Shown here: positions 42,301 through 50,484 of the stretch, piece after piece
Layout of the letters: the number at the start of each line of letters is the position of its first letter
Position numbering within the stretch: position 1 is the stretch's first letter
Assembly (NCBI RefSeq): GCF_036116635.1
Contig: NZ_CP107995.1
Coordinates: 2,232,001 to 2,296,000 of the forward strand
DNA: 64,000 bases
DNA from: Amycolatopsis sp. NBC_00345
GTDB lineage: Bacteria; Actinomycetota; Actinomycetes; Mycobacteriales; Pseudonocardiaceae
Direction: 5' to 3'
The notes under the pieces: generated by a model
Seen by the model: the letters and a program-made list of their open reading frames with translations, nothing else
Databases searched by the model: none
Told to the model about the DNA's origin: nothing
Made by a program: the position numbers and the translations under genes

Positions 42301-42824
42301 CGGTGGGGTCTCCGCACTGGGTCCGCCGGCGTCTCACCACCGGACGTCGAAGGACCGCGCTTGCCAACGATCGGGGATGGCCCTCGAAGCGATTCGTACC
42401 GCGCTTATGCGCCTGACCGTCTCCGTCCGCGTGGTCGGTGGTGGTTCCGCCGAGAGGTCTGGTGCAAAATTCACGAGGCGGATCACGCCGGCCTTGGGCG
42501 ACCCGCACGGCCTATCAGGCCCAGTGGTCGTCGATCCGGTCTGTGTCCGCGCCCGCGACGATCCCGACGAGCTGTGGCTGGGATCGTCGCGGGCCACCGC
42601 CAGTGGTCAAGAACTCGCGCAGCGGAGGTCATCAGCTGTTTCGCCTAGGACACCATAGGTTCATGTCTCCCGATTCCGACACCGCCTGGACCCGGGACTC
42701 CCGAAGTCGGGACGGGTCCCGCTTGCGGGCGAGCGGCAGGCAACCGGACGGCCTCGGGGAGCGTGCTACGAGCGGGGCCGCGGCGGGGGCGGCTTCACGA
42801 TGTCGCACTGAACGAGGGGGAACC
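42301..42824. other. Gap without a supported gene
   Basis: No frame is protein-like. GACTCCCGAAGTCGGGAC (42697-42714) is a small inverted repeat about 110 bp before the HAF-like gene. The promoter of that gene should lie here. Confidence 0.35.
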
Positions 42825-43820
42825 GTGAAACGCACGCTGAAGGCAATCCTGGCCGCCGCACTGGCTCTGGTCCCGATGGTGACGGTCACGTCGGGCACCG
42901 CGGCCGCGCGCGGCGCCGGCGAATGCACGTGGATACAGGCGGCGCTGCCCCTGCCCGCCGGGCAGAGCCGGGGATACGTCTCCGCCGCCGCGAACGGCGG
43001 CTGGGTCGCCGGCAGCGGGTCCTCCAGCGCGATCCGCTGGCACAACGGTGTGGCCGAAGACCTCGGCCGGGCGTTCGGCGAGCAGACCGATCTGAACGAC
43101 ATCAACTCCGCGGGCACCGCGGTCGGGGTGACCTACGCCAACAGCTTCGAAGACGACGCGGTCGTCTACCGGGACGGCCGGTTCACCGCCCTTCCGATAC
43201 CGCCGGGCCACCGGACGGCACGAGCCCTCGCGGTCAACGACGCCGGTGACATCGTCGGGACCGCACTCGGCATCGGCGACAACTTCGACCTGACGATCTG
43301 GCCGGCCGCCGCGCCCGGCACGGTGCTGACGATCAACCCCGACCCCACCGTCTACGGTTATGTCAGCCCGGTCGAGATCGACGAGCAGGGCCGCATCCTG
43401 ATCCGCGCGGAGAGCTCGCAGGCCGACTACTTCGTGCGGTACCCGGACGGGACGATGACCAAGCTCGCGCTGGGCACCGACTACGTCAGCGCGTTCCGGA
43501 ACGGCCGCATCGCGGGCGAGAAGTACGAGGACGACCGATTCGTGACCGCCGAATGGGACCTGACCGGCACGGTCGTCCGCCGGCTGGATGCCTGGGCAAC
43601 CGAGCCCGCCGTCGACTCCGGCACCCGCACGACCGGCACCTACCGGACCGCCGGCGGTGGCTACGCGCTCGGGGTCTGGGAAAGCGAGGCCCTCACCGAC
43701 ACCCTCGTCACCAGCCCGGACTCCGGCGGCTTCGGCGGTCCGGTGATCACCGACGACGGCGTCATCGCGACCACGATCGGCTCCACAGCGGCGACCTTCA
43801 GCCACAGCTGTCCCGCGTAG
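42825..43820 (+). CDS. Secreted HAF/WD-like repeat protein
   Basis: The 331-residue product has a signal peptide (MKRTLKAILAAALALVPMVT, cleavage near TAAARGAGE). Repeated beta-rich motifs follow (AANGGWVAGSGSSSAIRWHN, LNDINSAGTAVGVTY, ALAVNDAGDIVGTALG), characteristic of HAF-type extracellular repeats that form a propeller. Two Cys residues flank the mature protein (GECTW and HSCPA) and may form a disulfide. GTG 42825 follows GAGGGGG. The function is unknown; secreted single-gene unit. Confidence 0.8.
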   Translation: MKRTLKAILAAALALVPMVTVTSGTAAARGAGECTWIQAALPLPAGQSRGYVSAAANGGWVAGSGSSSAIRWHNGVAEDLGRAFGEQTDLNDINSAGTAVGVTYANSFEDDAVVYRDGRFTALPIPPGHRTARALAVNDAGDIVGTALGIGDNFDLTIWPAAAPGTVLTINPDPTVYGYVSPVEIDEQGRILIRAESSQADYFVRYPDGTMTKLALGTDYVSAFRNGRIAGEKYEDDRFVTAEWDLTGTVVRRLDAWATEPAVDSGTRTTGTYRTAGGGYALGVWESEALTDTLVTSPDSGGFGGPVITDDGVIATTIGSTAATFSHSCPA

Positions 43821-43945
43821 CTCGGACTCCCTTACCTGGGGCGAAGGGCGCTTTCCGGACAGACGCGCTGAAGTCCACCGGCGTTGCGGTGTGGCGCCGG
43901 ACACGAGCGGGCCGGCGAGCGGGCGGGGCTTGCGAAGATCGAGTC

Positions 43946-44038
43946 GTGAGCACGGAACTTCTCAGCGCCGAAATACCAGGCTCGCCCGCGTGGGTTCGCC
44001 GCGCGGACGGCAGCGGGGCGGTGGCCGCGCGTGGCTGA
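43946..44038 (+). CDS. Possible 30-codon leader ORF upstream of the MFS gene
   Basis: GTG 43946 opens MSTELLSAEIPGSPAWVRRA, which ends in TGA 44036-44038 inside the start of the MFS gene (GTG 44031). The overlap could couple translation. The ribosome binding site is weak, and the frame may be chance. Confidence 0.2.
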   Translation: MSTELLSAEIPGSPAWVRRADGSGAVAARG

Positions 44039-45272
44039 GGAGTTCCGGCTGCGCTCGGTGGCCGTCGCGGTGTACGGGCCGGCCGCGTTGTTCGGGCTCG
44101 CCGAGGGGGCGATGCTGCCGGTCGTGGCACTGAGCGCGATCGACCGCGGCGCCACGACGCCGGTCGCGGCGCTGATCGGGGCGGTGCTCGGGATCGGGGC
44201 GCTGGTCACGAACATCCCGGCGGGCATCCTCGCGACGCGGGCCGGCGAGCGGAAGTCGATGTTGCTCGCCGCGGCGGTGTCGGCCGTGGGACTGGTGCTG
44301 TGCCTCGTGAACATCGGCACGGGGCCGGGCGCGCTGGTGCTCTACGGCGCCGGGGTACTGCTGATCGGTGCCGCGAGCGCGGTCTACAGCCTCGCGCGGC
44401 AGTCGTACCTGACGGAATCCGTGCCGCTGCACATGCGGGCGCGGGCGTTGTCGACGCTCGGCGGGACGATGCGCGTCGGGCTGTTCGTCGGGCCGTTCGC
44501 CGGGGCGGCGGTCATGCAGTTCTGGGGCCAGGCCGGCGCGTACTACCTGAGCCTCGCGGCGGTGCTCGCCGCCGGTGCCGTCGTGTACCGGGTGCCGGAC
44601 CTGGAGACGACCGCGGAACACCGCGCGGCCGCGGCGGCGATCACGACGTGGGGGATGGTCAAGCGGAACTGGCACGTGTACGCCACCTTGGGCATCGGGA
44701 TCCTGCTGCTCTCCGGGATCCGGCAGACGCGCCAGACCGTGGTCCCGCTGTGGGCGGCGCACCTCGGCCTTTCGCCCACGGCCAGTTCGCTGATCTACGG
44801 CTTCGCCGGCGCGATCGACGCGCTCGTGTTCTACCCGGCGGGCAAGGTGATGGACCGGCACGGCCGCCGGTGGGTCGCGGTGCCGTCCGCGTTCGTGCTC
44901 GGCGCTTCCTTCGTCCTCATGCCGCTCACGCACGGCGCGGTGCTGCTCGCCCTCGTGGCCATGGTGATGGGGTTCGGCAACGGCATCGGCTCGGGCATCG
45001 TGATGACGCTCGGCGCCGACGTCTCCCCGGCCGTGGGCCGCCCGACGCACCTCGGCGTCTGGAACGAACTGGCCGACGTCGGTTCCGGCCTGGGCCCGCT
45101 GCTGCTCGCCGGCGTGACCGCACTCGCCGGGCTCGGGCTGGGGATCGTCGTCAGCGGACTGGTCGGCTTCGCCGCGGCCGGAGCGTTGTGGACGTGGATT
45201 CCGCGGCCGGCGCGCGGACTTCGCCCGACCGCGGTGCGAAGTCCGCCATCGGAACGGCAGGAGGCGGACTGA
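44031..45272 (+). CDS. MFS transporter
   Basis: The 413-residue product shows about 12 membrane segments: for example VYGPAALFGLAEGAMLPVVA, AALIGAVLGIGALVTNIPAG, ALVLYGAGVLLIGAASAVYS and HGAVLLALVAMVMGFGNGIG. The MFS loop motifs TRAGERKS and KVMDRHGRRWVA are present. This is a drug/metabolite exporter-like MFS protein of the type common near secondary-metabolism genes. The start GTG 44031 is chosen from family length. A strong hairpin overlaps the stop codon and serves as a bidirectional terminator with the convergent oxidase gene. Confidence 0.9.
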   Translation: MAEEFRLRSVAVAVYGPAALFGLAEGAMLPVVALSAIDRGATTPVAALIGAVLGIGALVTNIPAGILATRAGERKSMLLAAAVSAVGLVLCLVNIGTGPGALVLYGAGVLLIGAASAVYSLARQSYLTESVPLHMRARALSTLGGTMRVGLFVGPFAGAAVMQFWGQAGAYYLSLAAVLAAGAVVYRVPDLETTAEHRAAAAAITTWGMVKRNWHVYATLGIGILLLSGIRQTRQTVVPLWAAHLGLSPTASSLIYGFAGAIDALVFYPAGKVMDRHGRRWVAVPSAFVLGASFVLMPLTHGAVLLALVAMVMGFGNGIGSGIVMTLGADVSPAVGRPTHLGVWNELADVGSGLGPLLLAGVTALAGLGLGIVVSGLVGFAAAGALWTWIPRPARGLRPTAVRSPPSERQEAD

Positions 45273-45298
45273 CCGGGTACGAAACCGGTCAGCCCGCC
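45263..45298. terminator. Bidirectional terminator between MFS and oxidase genes
   Basis: Arms GGCGGACTGACCGG and CCGGTCAGCCCGCC pair over 14 positions with one mismatch around an 8-nt loop. The hairpin overlaps the MFS stop and lies 14 bp before the convergent oxidase stop. Confidence 0.75.
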
Positions 45299-45311
45299 GT
45301 TCGCCCCGGGG

Positions 45312-46838
45312 TCAGCTGCCCACGCTCTGGGCGTGGTGGAAGAGGTTCCCGGGGTCGTACTGCCGCTTGGTCCGCAGCAACCGCGGGTAGTTGCCGCCGT
45401 AGTACGCCTGCTGCCAGTTCGTCAGCCGCGTGTCCGGGAAGTTGATGTAGGACTCGCCCGCCGACACCGGGTCGAGCAGGTTGAAGCCCCGGTCGACCCA
45501 GGCCACCATGGCCGCTTCTTCCTCCGCGGGCACGGAGGGGCGCTGGGTCAGCGCGCCGAACCCGGTCATGAACTGGGCGCTGCGGTGCCAGTACGCGGTC
45601 GCGTCCCGGGAGATTTCGTTGGCTCGCCCGCCGGTGGCCGAGAAACTCAAGGTGCGGGTCTCCCCGGCCCGGCGGTCCGTGTCGAACATCGCGAGCGCGT
45701 CGGTGAGCGGCGGACCGACGACCGGGCGGTCGAAGATCCGCGTGCGCTCGCGCAGCAGCCCGTTGCGCGGCAGCCTCGCGTCCGGGGTCTGGCCGACGAG
45801 ATGGCACTCCTGGGAAGTGATCTGCCCGCAGCCGTACTCCTGGCGCATGACGTCCTCGTAGGACAGCTCATGGACCTGCCGGTTTGTCGGCTGCGTGCCG
45901 GCCTCGGCAGCGAGCGCGTCGAGCCCGTTTTCGAGCTCCTGCTGCGAACCCCAGTACGCGCCGGACAGCATGACCAGCGGGGTGGCACCGGGTGCGGCGT
46001 CCGGCAGCACGACGACGAAGCTCGATCCGAGGTCGTGGGAACCCGAAACACTCCACTTCTGCCAGGCTTCGGCGACCTCGGCCGCCTTGGTCCAGTCCCA
46101 GGCGGTGGTGAAGTAGACCCCCCGCGGCTGGTCGATCGGGGATACCTCGAAGTCCAGCACCACGCCGAAGTTCCCGCCGCCACCGCCGCGCAGTGCCCAG
46201 AACAGGTCCGGCTCGCAGGTCGCCGAAGTCTGGACGACCCGGCCGTCCGCGAGCACGACCGTGGCCGAGACCAGCCGGTCCGAACCGGTGCCGTACTTGC
46301 GGGTCTGCAAGCCGACACCGCCGCCGGTGAGGAACCCGCCAGGGCAGACGGTGGGGCACGTGCCGGAGACGACCTGGCGGCCGGCCGGGGCCAGCGCGGT
46401 CAGCACGTCGATCGACATCGCGCCCGGGCCGACGTGCACCGTGTCGCCGGTGACCTCGGCCCGGTTGAAGCTCGACAGGTCGATCACCAGACCTTCACCG
46501 GTCGACCAGCCCGCGAGGTTGTGGCCGCCGCTGCGGGTGCGCAGGTCCACCTGGTTGGCCTGCGCGAACCGCAGGCAGGTCTGCACGTCCTTGACCGTCT
46601 TGCAGTAGGCGACCGCCTGCGGGTTCACCGCGCTGTATTCGCCGAGGTAGACGGTTTTCGCGTAATCGTAGGTGGCGTCGCCGGGGCGGATCAGGTCTCC
46701 GGTGAGCGCGGCCCGCAGCCGCTCCCACTCGCCGGTCCCCGGCGTGCCCGCGGCGAGCGCGCCCGATCCGAACGCGGTCGCGGTAGCGGCCAGCGCCAGC
46801 CCGCCCGCTGATTTGAGAATGGTTCTTCTGGTAAGCAT
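45312..46838 (-). CDS. Exported BBE-type FAD-linked oxidase
   Basis: The 508-residue protein has an export signal (MLTRRTILKSAGGLALAATA). The FAD-binding domain follows: TRSGGHNLAGWS (His for covalent FAD), GTCPTVCPGGFLTGGGVG (Cys for the second bond) and LRGGGGGNFGVVLDFEV. The substrate domain ends with INFPDTRLTNWQQAYYGGNY, RLLRTKRQYDPGNLFHHAQS, the BBE motif. These enzymes oxidise sugars or secondary metabolites with O2. ATG 46838 follows GAGGGAGGA. Confidence 0.93.
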   Translation of the reverse strand: MLTRRTILKSAGGLALAATATAFGSGALAAGTPGTGEWERLRAALTGDLIRPGDATYDYAKTVYLGEYSAVNPQAVAYCKTVKDVQTCLRFAQANQVDLRTRSGGHNLAGWSTGEGLVIDLSSFNRAEVTGDTVHVGPGAMSIDVLTALAPAGRQVVSGTCPTVCPGGFLTGGGVGLQTRKYGTGSDRLVSATVVLADGRVVQTSATCEPDLFWALRGGGGGNFGVVLDFEVSPIDQPRGVYFTTAWDWTKAAEVAEAWQKWSVSGSHDLGSSFVVVLPDAAPGATPLVMLSGAYWGSQQELENGLDALAAEAGTQPTNRQVHELSYEDVMRQEYGCGQITSQECHLVGQTPDARLPRNGLLRERTRIFDRPVVGPPLTDALAMFDTDRRAGETRTLSFSATGGRANEISRDATAYWHRSAQFMTGFGALTQRPSVPAEEEAAMVAWVDRGFNLLDPVSAGESYINFPDTRLTNWQQAYYGGNYPRLLRTKRQYDPGNLFHHAQSVGS

Positions 46839-47201
46839 GAGATTCCTCCCTCGATGCCTTGAAAGCGTGCGGATTCCGCAGTCGAACCCAGTAACCCCCA
46901 GACCCCCTGCGCTTTCCGCCACTTCGGGTACGGCTCCGCCGGAGCGGAGTCCGGCGACACTATCCGCCAACCCCGGGCACCGTCCAGATTCATGGCACTG
47001 GCCTTTCACCGCCGATCTGGATGGGGGCGCCGGGGCCAGGTGCGAGCCCACCCGTGGTTGCTCGATCGTCGCGAACAGGCCACGCGTTGTCTGTCCACAG
47101 CAGACTCAAGGTCGACCGAGATCGCGCGCTTCCCTTGTTGAGACCGGACCTGTACAGACTGTTGCCGGAGTCGGCGGGGGGTCAGCCGGGCCGCCGAGCG
47201 G
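46839..47201. other. Gap without a supported gene
   Basis: The stretch between the oxidase and the enoyl-CoA hydratase holds only Arg/Pro-rich shadow frames. The oxidase promoter must lie at its left end. No clear operator or hairpin was noticed. Confidence 0.35.
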
Positions 47202-48011
47202 TCATCCCTGCCACCGCTTGGGGTCGGGCTTGCGGTGTTCGCGGTGCGACGCCAGGCCTTCGTGTACCTCGGGGCCGCCGAAGCCGTAGAACTCGAGTGC
47301 CAGTGAGGAGTCGAACAGCGCGCCTGCGACCTGTCGGTACCACATGTTCAGCGATTGTTTGGTGAAGCGGATCGCGTTCGGGGCGCCGGTGGCCAGCTCG
47401 TGCGCGATCTCGCGCGCGGTCGGCAGTAGCTCGTCCGCGGTGTCGACGCACAGGGAGACCAGGCCGATCCGCTCGGCTTCCGCGCCGGTCAGCGGGCGGC
47501 ACGTCATCAGGTAGTACTTGGCTTTGGCCATCCCGCACAGCAGCGGCCAGCAGATCGCCGCGTGGTCGCCGGCCGCGACGCCGAGGCGGGTGTGGCCGTC
47601 GATGATCTTCGCGTCCGCGGTGACGACCGAGACGTCGGCCAGCACACCGGCGACCAGCCCGGCGCCGACGGCGGGGCCGTGGATGGCGGAGATGATCGGC
47701 TTCGAGCAGTCGATGACGTTGTAGACGAGGTCTCGGGCCTCGCGCATGGTGCGGGTGCGGGCCTCGTAGTCGGTGGCCAGTTTCTCGACCAGGTCGAACG
47801 AGCCGCCCGCGGAGAAGCCCTTGCCCTCGCCGCGTAGCAGGATCGCTTTGACGGCCGGGTCGCGGTCGAACTCGCGCCAGATGTCGGCGAGGTCGGCGTG
47901 CGCGGCCTCGCTGACCGCGTTGAGGTTGGGCGCGTCGAGGACGAGTTCGAGCACGCCGTCTTCGTCCGGGCCGTCGACCCGCAGGTGTTCGAAACGTGCG
48001 TAGCGGCTCAT
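47202..48011 (-). CDS. Enoyl-CoA hydratase/isomerase family protein
   Basis: The 269-residue crotonase-fold protein shows LNAVSEAAHADLADIWREFD, ILLRGEGKGFSAGGSFDLVE (first oxyanion loop) and ISAIHGPAVGAGLVAGVLAD (second loop), then RPLTGAEAERIGLVSLCVD and FTKQSLNMW. It acts on an acyl-CoA double bond; the substrate is unknown. ATG 48011 overlaps the stop of the remnant gene upstream (ATGA), so it was once the second gene of an operon. The remnant of its partner is now only about 37 codons long. Confidence 0.92.
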   Translation of the reverse strand: MSRYARFEHLRVDGPDEDGVLELVLDAPNLNAVSEAAHADLADIWREFDRDPAVKAILLRGEGKGFSAGGSFDLVEKLATDYEARTRTMREARDLVYNVIDCSKPIISAIHGPAVGAGLVAGVLADVSVVTADAKIIDGHTRLGVAAGDHAAICWPLLCGMAKAKYYLMTCRPLTGAEAERIGLVSLCVDTADELLPTAREIAHELATGAPNAIRFTKQSLNMWYRQVAGALFDSSLALEFYGFGGPEVHEGLASHREHRKPDPKRWQG

Positions 48012-48120
48012 GCCTTTCCCTTCCCGAGGAACAGGCCCTCGCGGTCGTACTTCCGAAGCTGCTGGACATCATCGTCCGAGACGGCCGGAAGTTCCGCCAG
48101 GCTGTTGGCCAGGACGAGGG
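48008..48120 (-). pseudogene. 3' stub of the gene once upstream of the hydratase
   Basis: The reverse frame TLVLANSLAELPAVSDDDVQ, QLRKYDREGLFLGKGKA, stop, ends on the hydratase ATG in an ATGA overlap. It runs into the end of the GH31 gene at 48121, where no upstream part exists. The truncation marks a rearrangement joint. Confidence 0.55.
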
Positions 48121-50094
48121 TCAGCGGGTCAGTGCCCCGATGAGGTCCGCCCAGCCCGGAGCGCCGATCCGGACGAACATGGGCGCGGTGTCCAACGGCG
48201 CCGGGTAGTTGTGCAGCGTGCGGCCGCCCGGTTCGATTCGCTTGGTGTGGGGGTCGAACCACAGTCCGGCGGGCAGCGTGATGTCGCGGGCGGTGCCGGC
48301 GGTGATCATCGGCGCCGCCAGCACGGCGGGGCCGAGCATCCACTCGTCGTCGATCGTGTCGAAGCGGTGGTCCGCCGGGAAGTCGAAGTACACCGGACGC
48401 ATGATCGGGGTGCCGTCGGCGACCGCCTGCTGCACCTGTGTCTTCAGATAGCCCGCCAGCTTCGCGTGGGTGCTGACAGCGTCGGCGTACAGCTTCGCCG
48501 TGTCGGCCGGGTAGACGACCGTCTTGCCCGTCGTCGTGTCGACCGTCGTCACCGGGGACGTCGACGCGTACATCAGCGGCATCAGCGACGCGGCCTGGGC
48601 CCAGCGGACCAGCACCTCGCGGGTGGGCGGCGGCATGCTGTTCGACCCGCCGATCATGTCCGTCTCGACGAACGGGTAGCCATCGGTCGAGATCGCCGAC
48701 GCACGGCGCAGGGAGGTGCGCAGGCCGTCCCAGGTGGTGTCCGCGTCGACCGCCCGGATCACGAACCCGTAGTGCTGGTTGCCCCAGTGCGTGCGGATGC
48801 CCGCGCCCTGCTGGTCGAACGCGTCCGTCATGTCCGCGCCGAGCTTCTGGTAGTCCTGCGGGGTCAGGTTCCCGGTGGTGGCGCACCGGTCGTCGAAGAA
48901 GCGGGTGTCGAACTTGAAGCCGTCGACGCCGTAGTCCGCCATCAGCTTCCGCAGGTTGCCGGCGTACCAGTCGCGGGCCTGCGGGTTGCCGAGGTCGATG
49001 ATGCCCGCGGTGCCGTTCCACCAGGTCACCGTGCACGGTTCGGACGTGCTCCCCTTGGCGTGCACCAGGTAGCCGTGGTCCCGGGCGTAGGCGTAGTTCG
49101 CCGAGTCCAGATTGACCCAGAACGTCGTCCACAGGCCGAACTTCTGGCCCATCGCGTGGATGTCGCCGGCCAGCTTCTTCGGGTCCGGGAACGTCTTGGC
49201 GTCGAAGGTCAGGTTGCCGTAGTTCGACTCCCATTTGTCATCGAGCTGCACGGTGTGACCGCTGACGCCCGCCTTCTGCAGGTCCCGCGCCCACGAGAGC
49301 ACCTTGTCCTGGTCGATGTCCCGGTAGTACTGCGCCCAGGAATTCCACAGTGGACTCGTGAACTCGGCGTCGGTCGCGTCGCTCTTGGCGGGCTTGCCCA
49401 CCTCGCCGATGTAGTCGTCGTACACCGCGCGGCGGCTCGACTCGACGAAGACCGTGCTCGTGTACTCCGCGGAGTTCGTGACGGTCAGGTCGGCGCGCCC
49501 GCCGGCCAGCGCGACCTTCATCGGCTGCGCGGTGCGGACGAACAGGCCGACCGACTTCGAGGTGAAGAAGTACGGCTCCTGCATCATGTAGCTGGCGGGG
49601 GAGAACTCCGGCTCGTCGACCACGCCGGCGGAAAGCGGGTACGGCTGGGCCTTCCCCTCGCTGGTTTCGCCGCCGCCGTACCAGTGGCCGGACGTCGCCA
49701 GGTCGAAGTGGGTCGCCCGCCGGCCGGCGGCGAGCCCGCCGACCGACCAGCTCAGGTCGAATCGGTCCGGGCGCGGGGTGATCCGCAGGGTCACCGTGCG
49801 GCCGGCGGTGCTGTCGGCCTCGGCGACGACGGTCGCGCCGTCCCGCGAGACGGACCGGACGCGGGTCGCCACGCCGCCGTCGAAGGTGAACGCGTCAGCC
49901 GCGGTGCGCAGCACCTGCTCACCGCCGCGCGACACGCTGATGCCCAGCCGGGCGGTGTCGATGCGCAGCTGGTAGCCGGGGGAATCGGGGCCGCGCGGCA
50001 CCGAGACGGACGAGAGCGAATCTGCGGCGGCGGGAGCCGCGACGGTGCCGGCGAGGACCAGCCCGGCTGCCGCGTACGCCAGTCGTCGATGCAC
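48121..50094 (-). CDS. Secreted GH31 alpha-glycosidase
   Basis: The 657-residue protein starts MHRRLAYAAAGLVLAGTVAA (signal, cleavage near APAAADS). It has the GH31 sandwich (HWYGGGETSEGKAQPYPLSA) and the barrel with HTVQLDDKWESNYGNLTFD, FPDPKKLAGDIHAMG, and DGFKFDTRFFDD, whose Asp in KFD is the nucleophile. WDGLRTSLRRASAISTDGYP, ETDMIGGSN and PIMRPVYFDFPADHRF follow, with a C-terminal beta-sandwich. Substrate could be alpha-glucoside, xyloside or galactoside. GTG 50094 follows GGGAGGC. A palindromic operator lies 45 bp upstream. Confidence 0.93.
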   Translation of the reverse strand: MHRRLAYAAAGLVLAGTVAAPAAADSLSSVSVPRGPDSPGYQLRIDTARLGISVSRGGEQVLRTAADAFTFDGGVATRVRSVSRDGATVVAEADSTAGRTVTLRITPRPDRFDLSWSVGGLAAGRRATHFDLATSGHWYGGGETSEGKAQPYPLSAGVVDEPEFSPASYMMQEPYFFTSKSVGLFVRTAQPMKVALAGGRADLTVTNSAEYTSTVFVESSRRAVYDDYIGEVGKPAKSDATDAEFTSPLWNSWAQYYRDIDQDKVLSWARDLQKAGVSGHTVQLDDKWESNYGNLTFDAKTFPDPKKLAGDIHAMGQKFGLWTTFWVNLDSANYAYARDHGYLVHAKGSTSEPCTVTWWNGTAGIIDLGNPQARDWYAGNLRKLMADYGVDGFKFDTRFFDDRCATTGNLTPQDYQKLGADMTDAFDQQGAGIRTHWGNQHYGFVIRAVDADTTWDGLRTSLRRASAISTDGYPFVETDMIGGSNSMPPPTREVLVRWAQAASLMPLMYASTSPVTTVDTTTGKTVVYPADTAKLYADAVSTHAKLAGYLKTQVQQAVADGTPIMRPVYFDFPADHRFDTIDDEWMLGPAVLAAPMITAGTARDITLPAGLWFDPHTKRIEPGGRTLHNYPAPLDTAPMFVRIGAPGWADLIGALTR

Positions 50095-50138
50095 TTGAGC
50101 CTCCCGAAATGCAAGATGATGCTCGTTGGCGCGTTGTA

Positions 50139-50158
50139 ATGTGCAGTAATAAGCACAT
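50139..50158. promoter_or_regulatory. Operator-like inverted repeat upstream of GH31
   Basis: ATGTGC (50139-50144) and GCACAT (50153-50158) are perfect 6-bp inverted arms with an AT-rich 8-bp centre, 45 bp upstream of the GH31 start. The core AGTAATAA resembles a promoter -10 area. It is a good candidate for a sugar-responsive repressor site. Confidence 0.5.
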
Positions 50159-50484
50159 GGGATGGGAGGGTTTGTCAAGGTCTGTGGGCCATCCGGCGAT
50201 GTGGCGACGCGGCGGGGGCGCTGGGCCTGTGGCGACGTGACGGCAAACAGGCCGGACCTCGCGTCGCCGGCGGAGTGCGGGCTAGGCGCGGCGGTAGAGC
50301 CACCAGTACCCTCCACGGTGAACCCGGCCGACGAAGGAACACCCGGCCGAACCGCCCCGGGTGGCATCGGCCGGGACGGAGTGCGTCCGGCCCACCCCCG
50401 TTTCGGTCGCGAGAATCCTCAGGTGGACGCCTGCTGCCTGGCCCGCCGGCGCGGGAACCGGATCGGACGAAGGAGCCCCAGACC

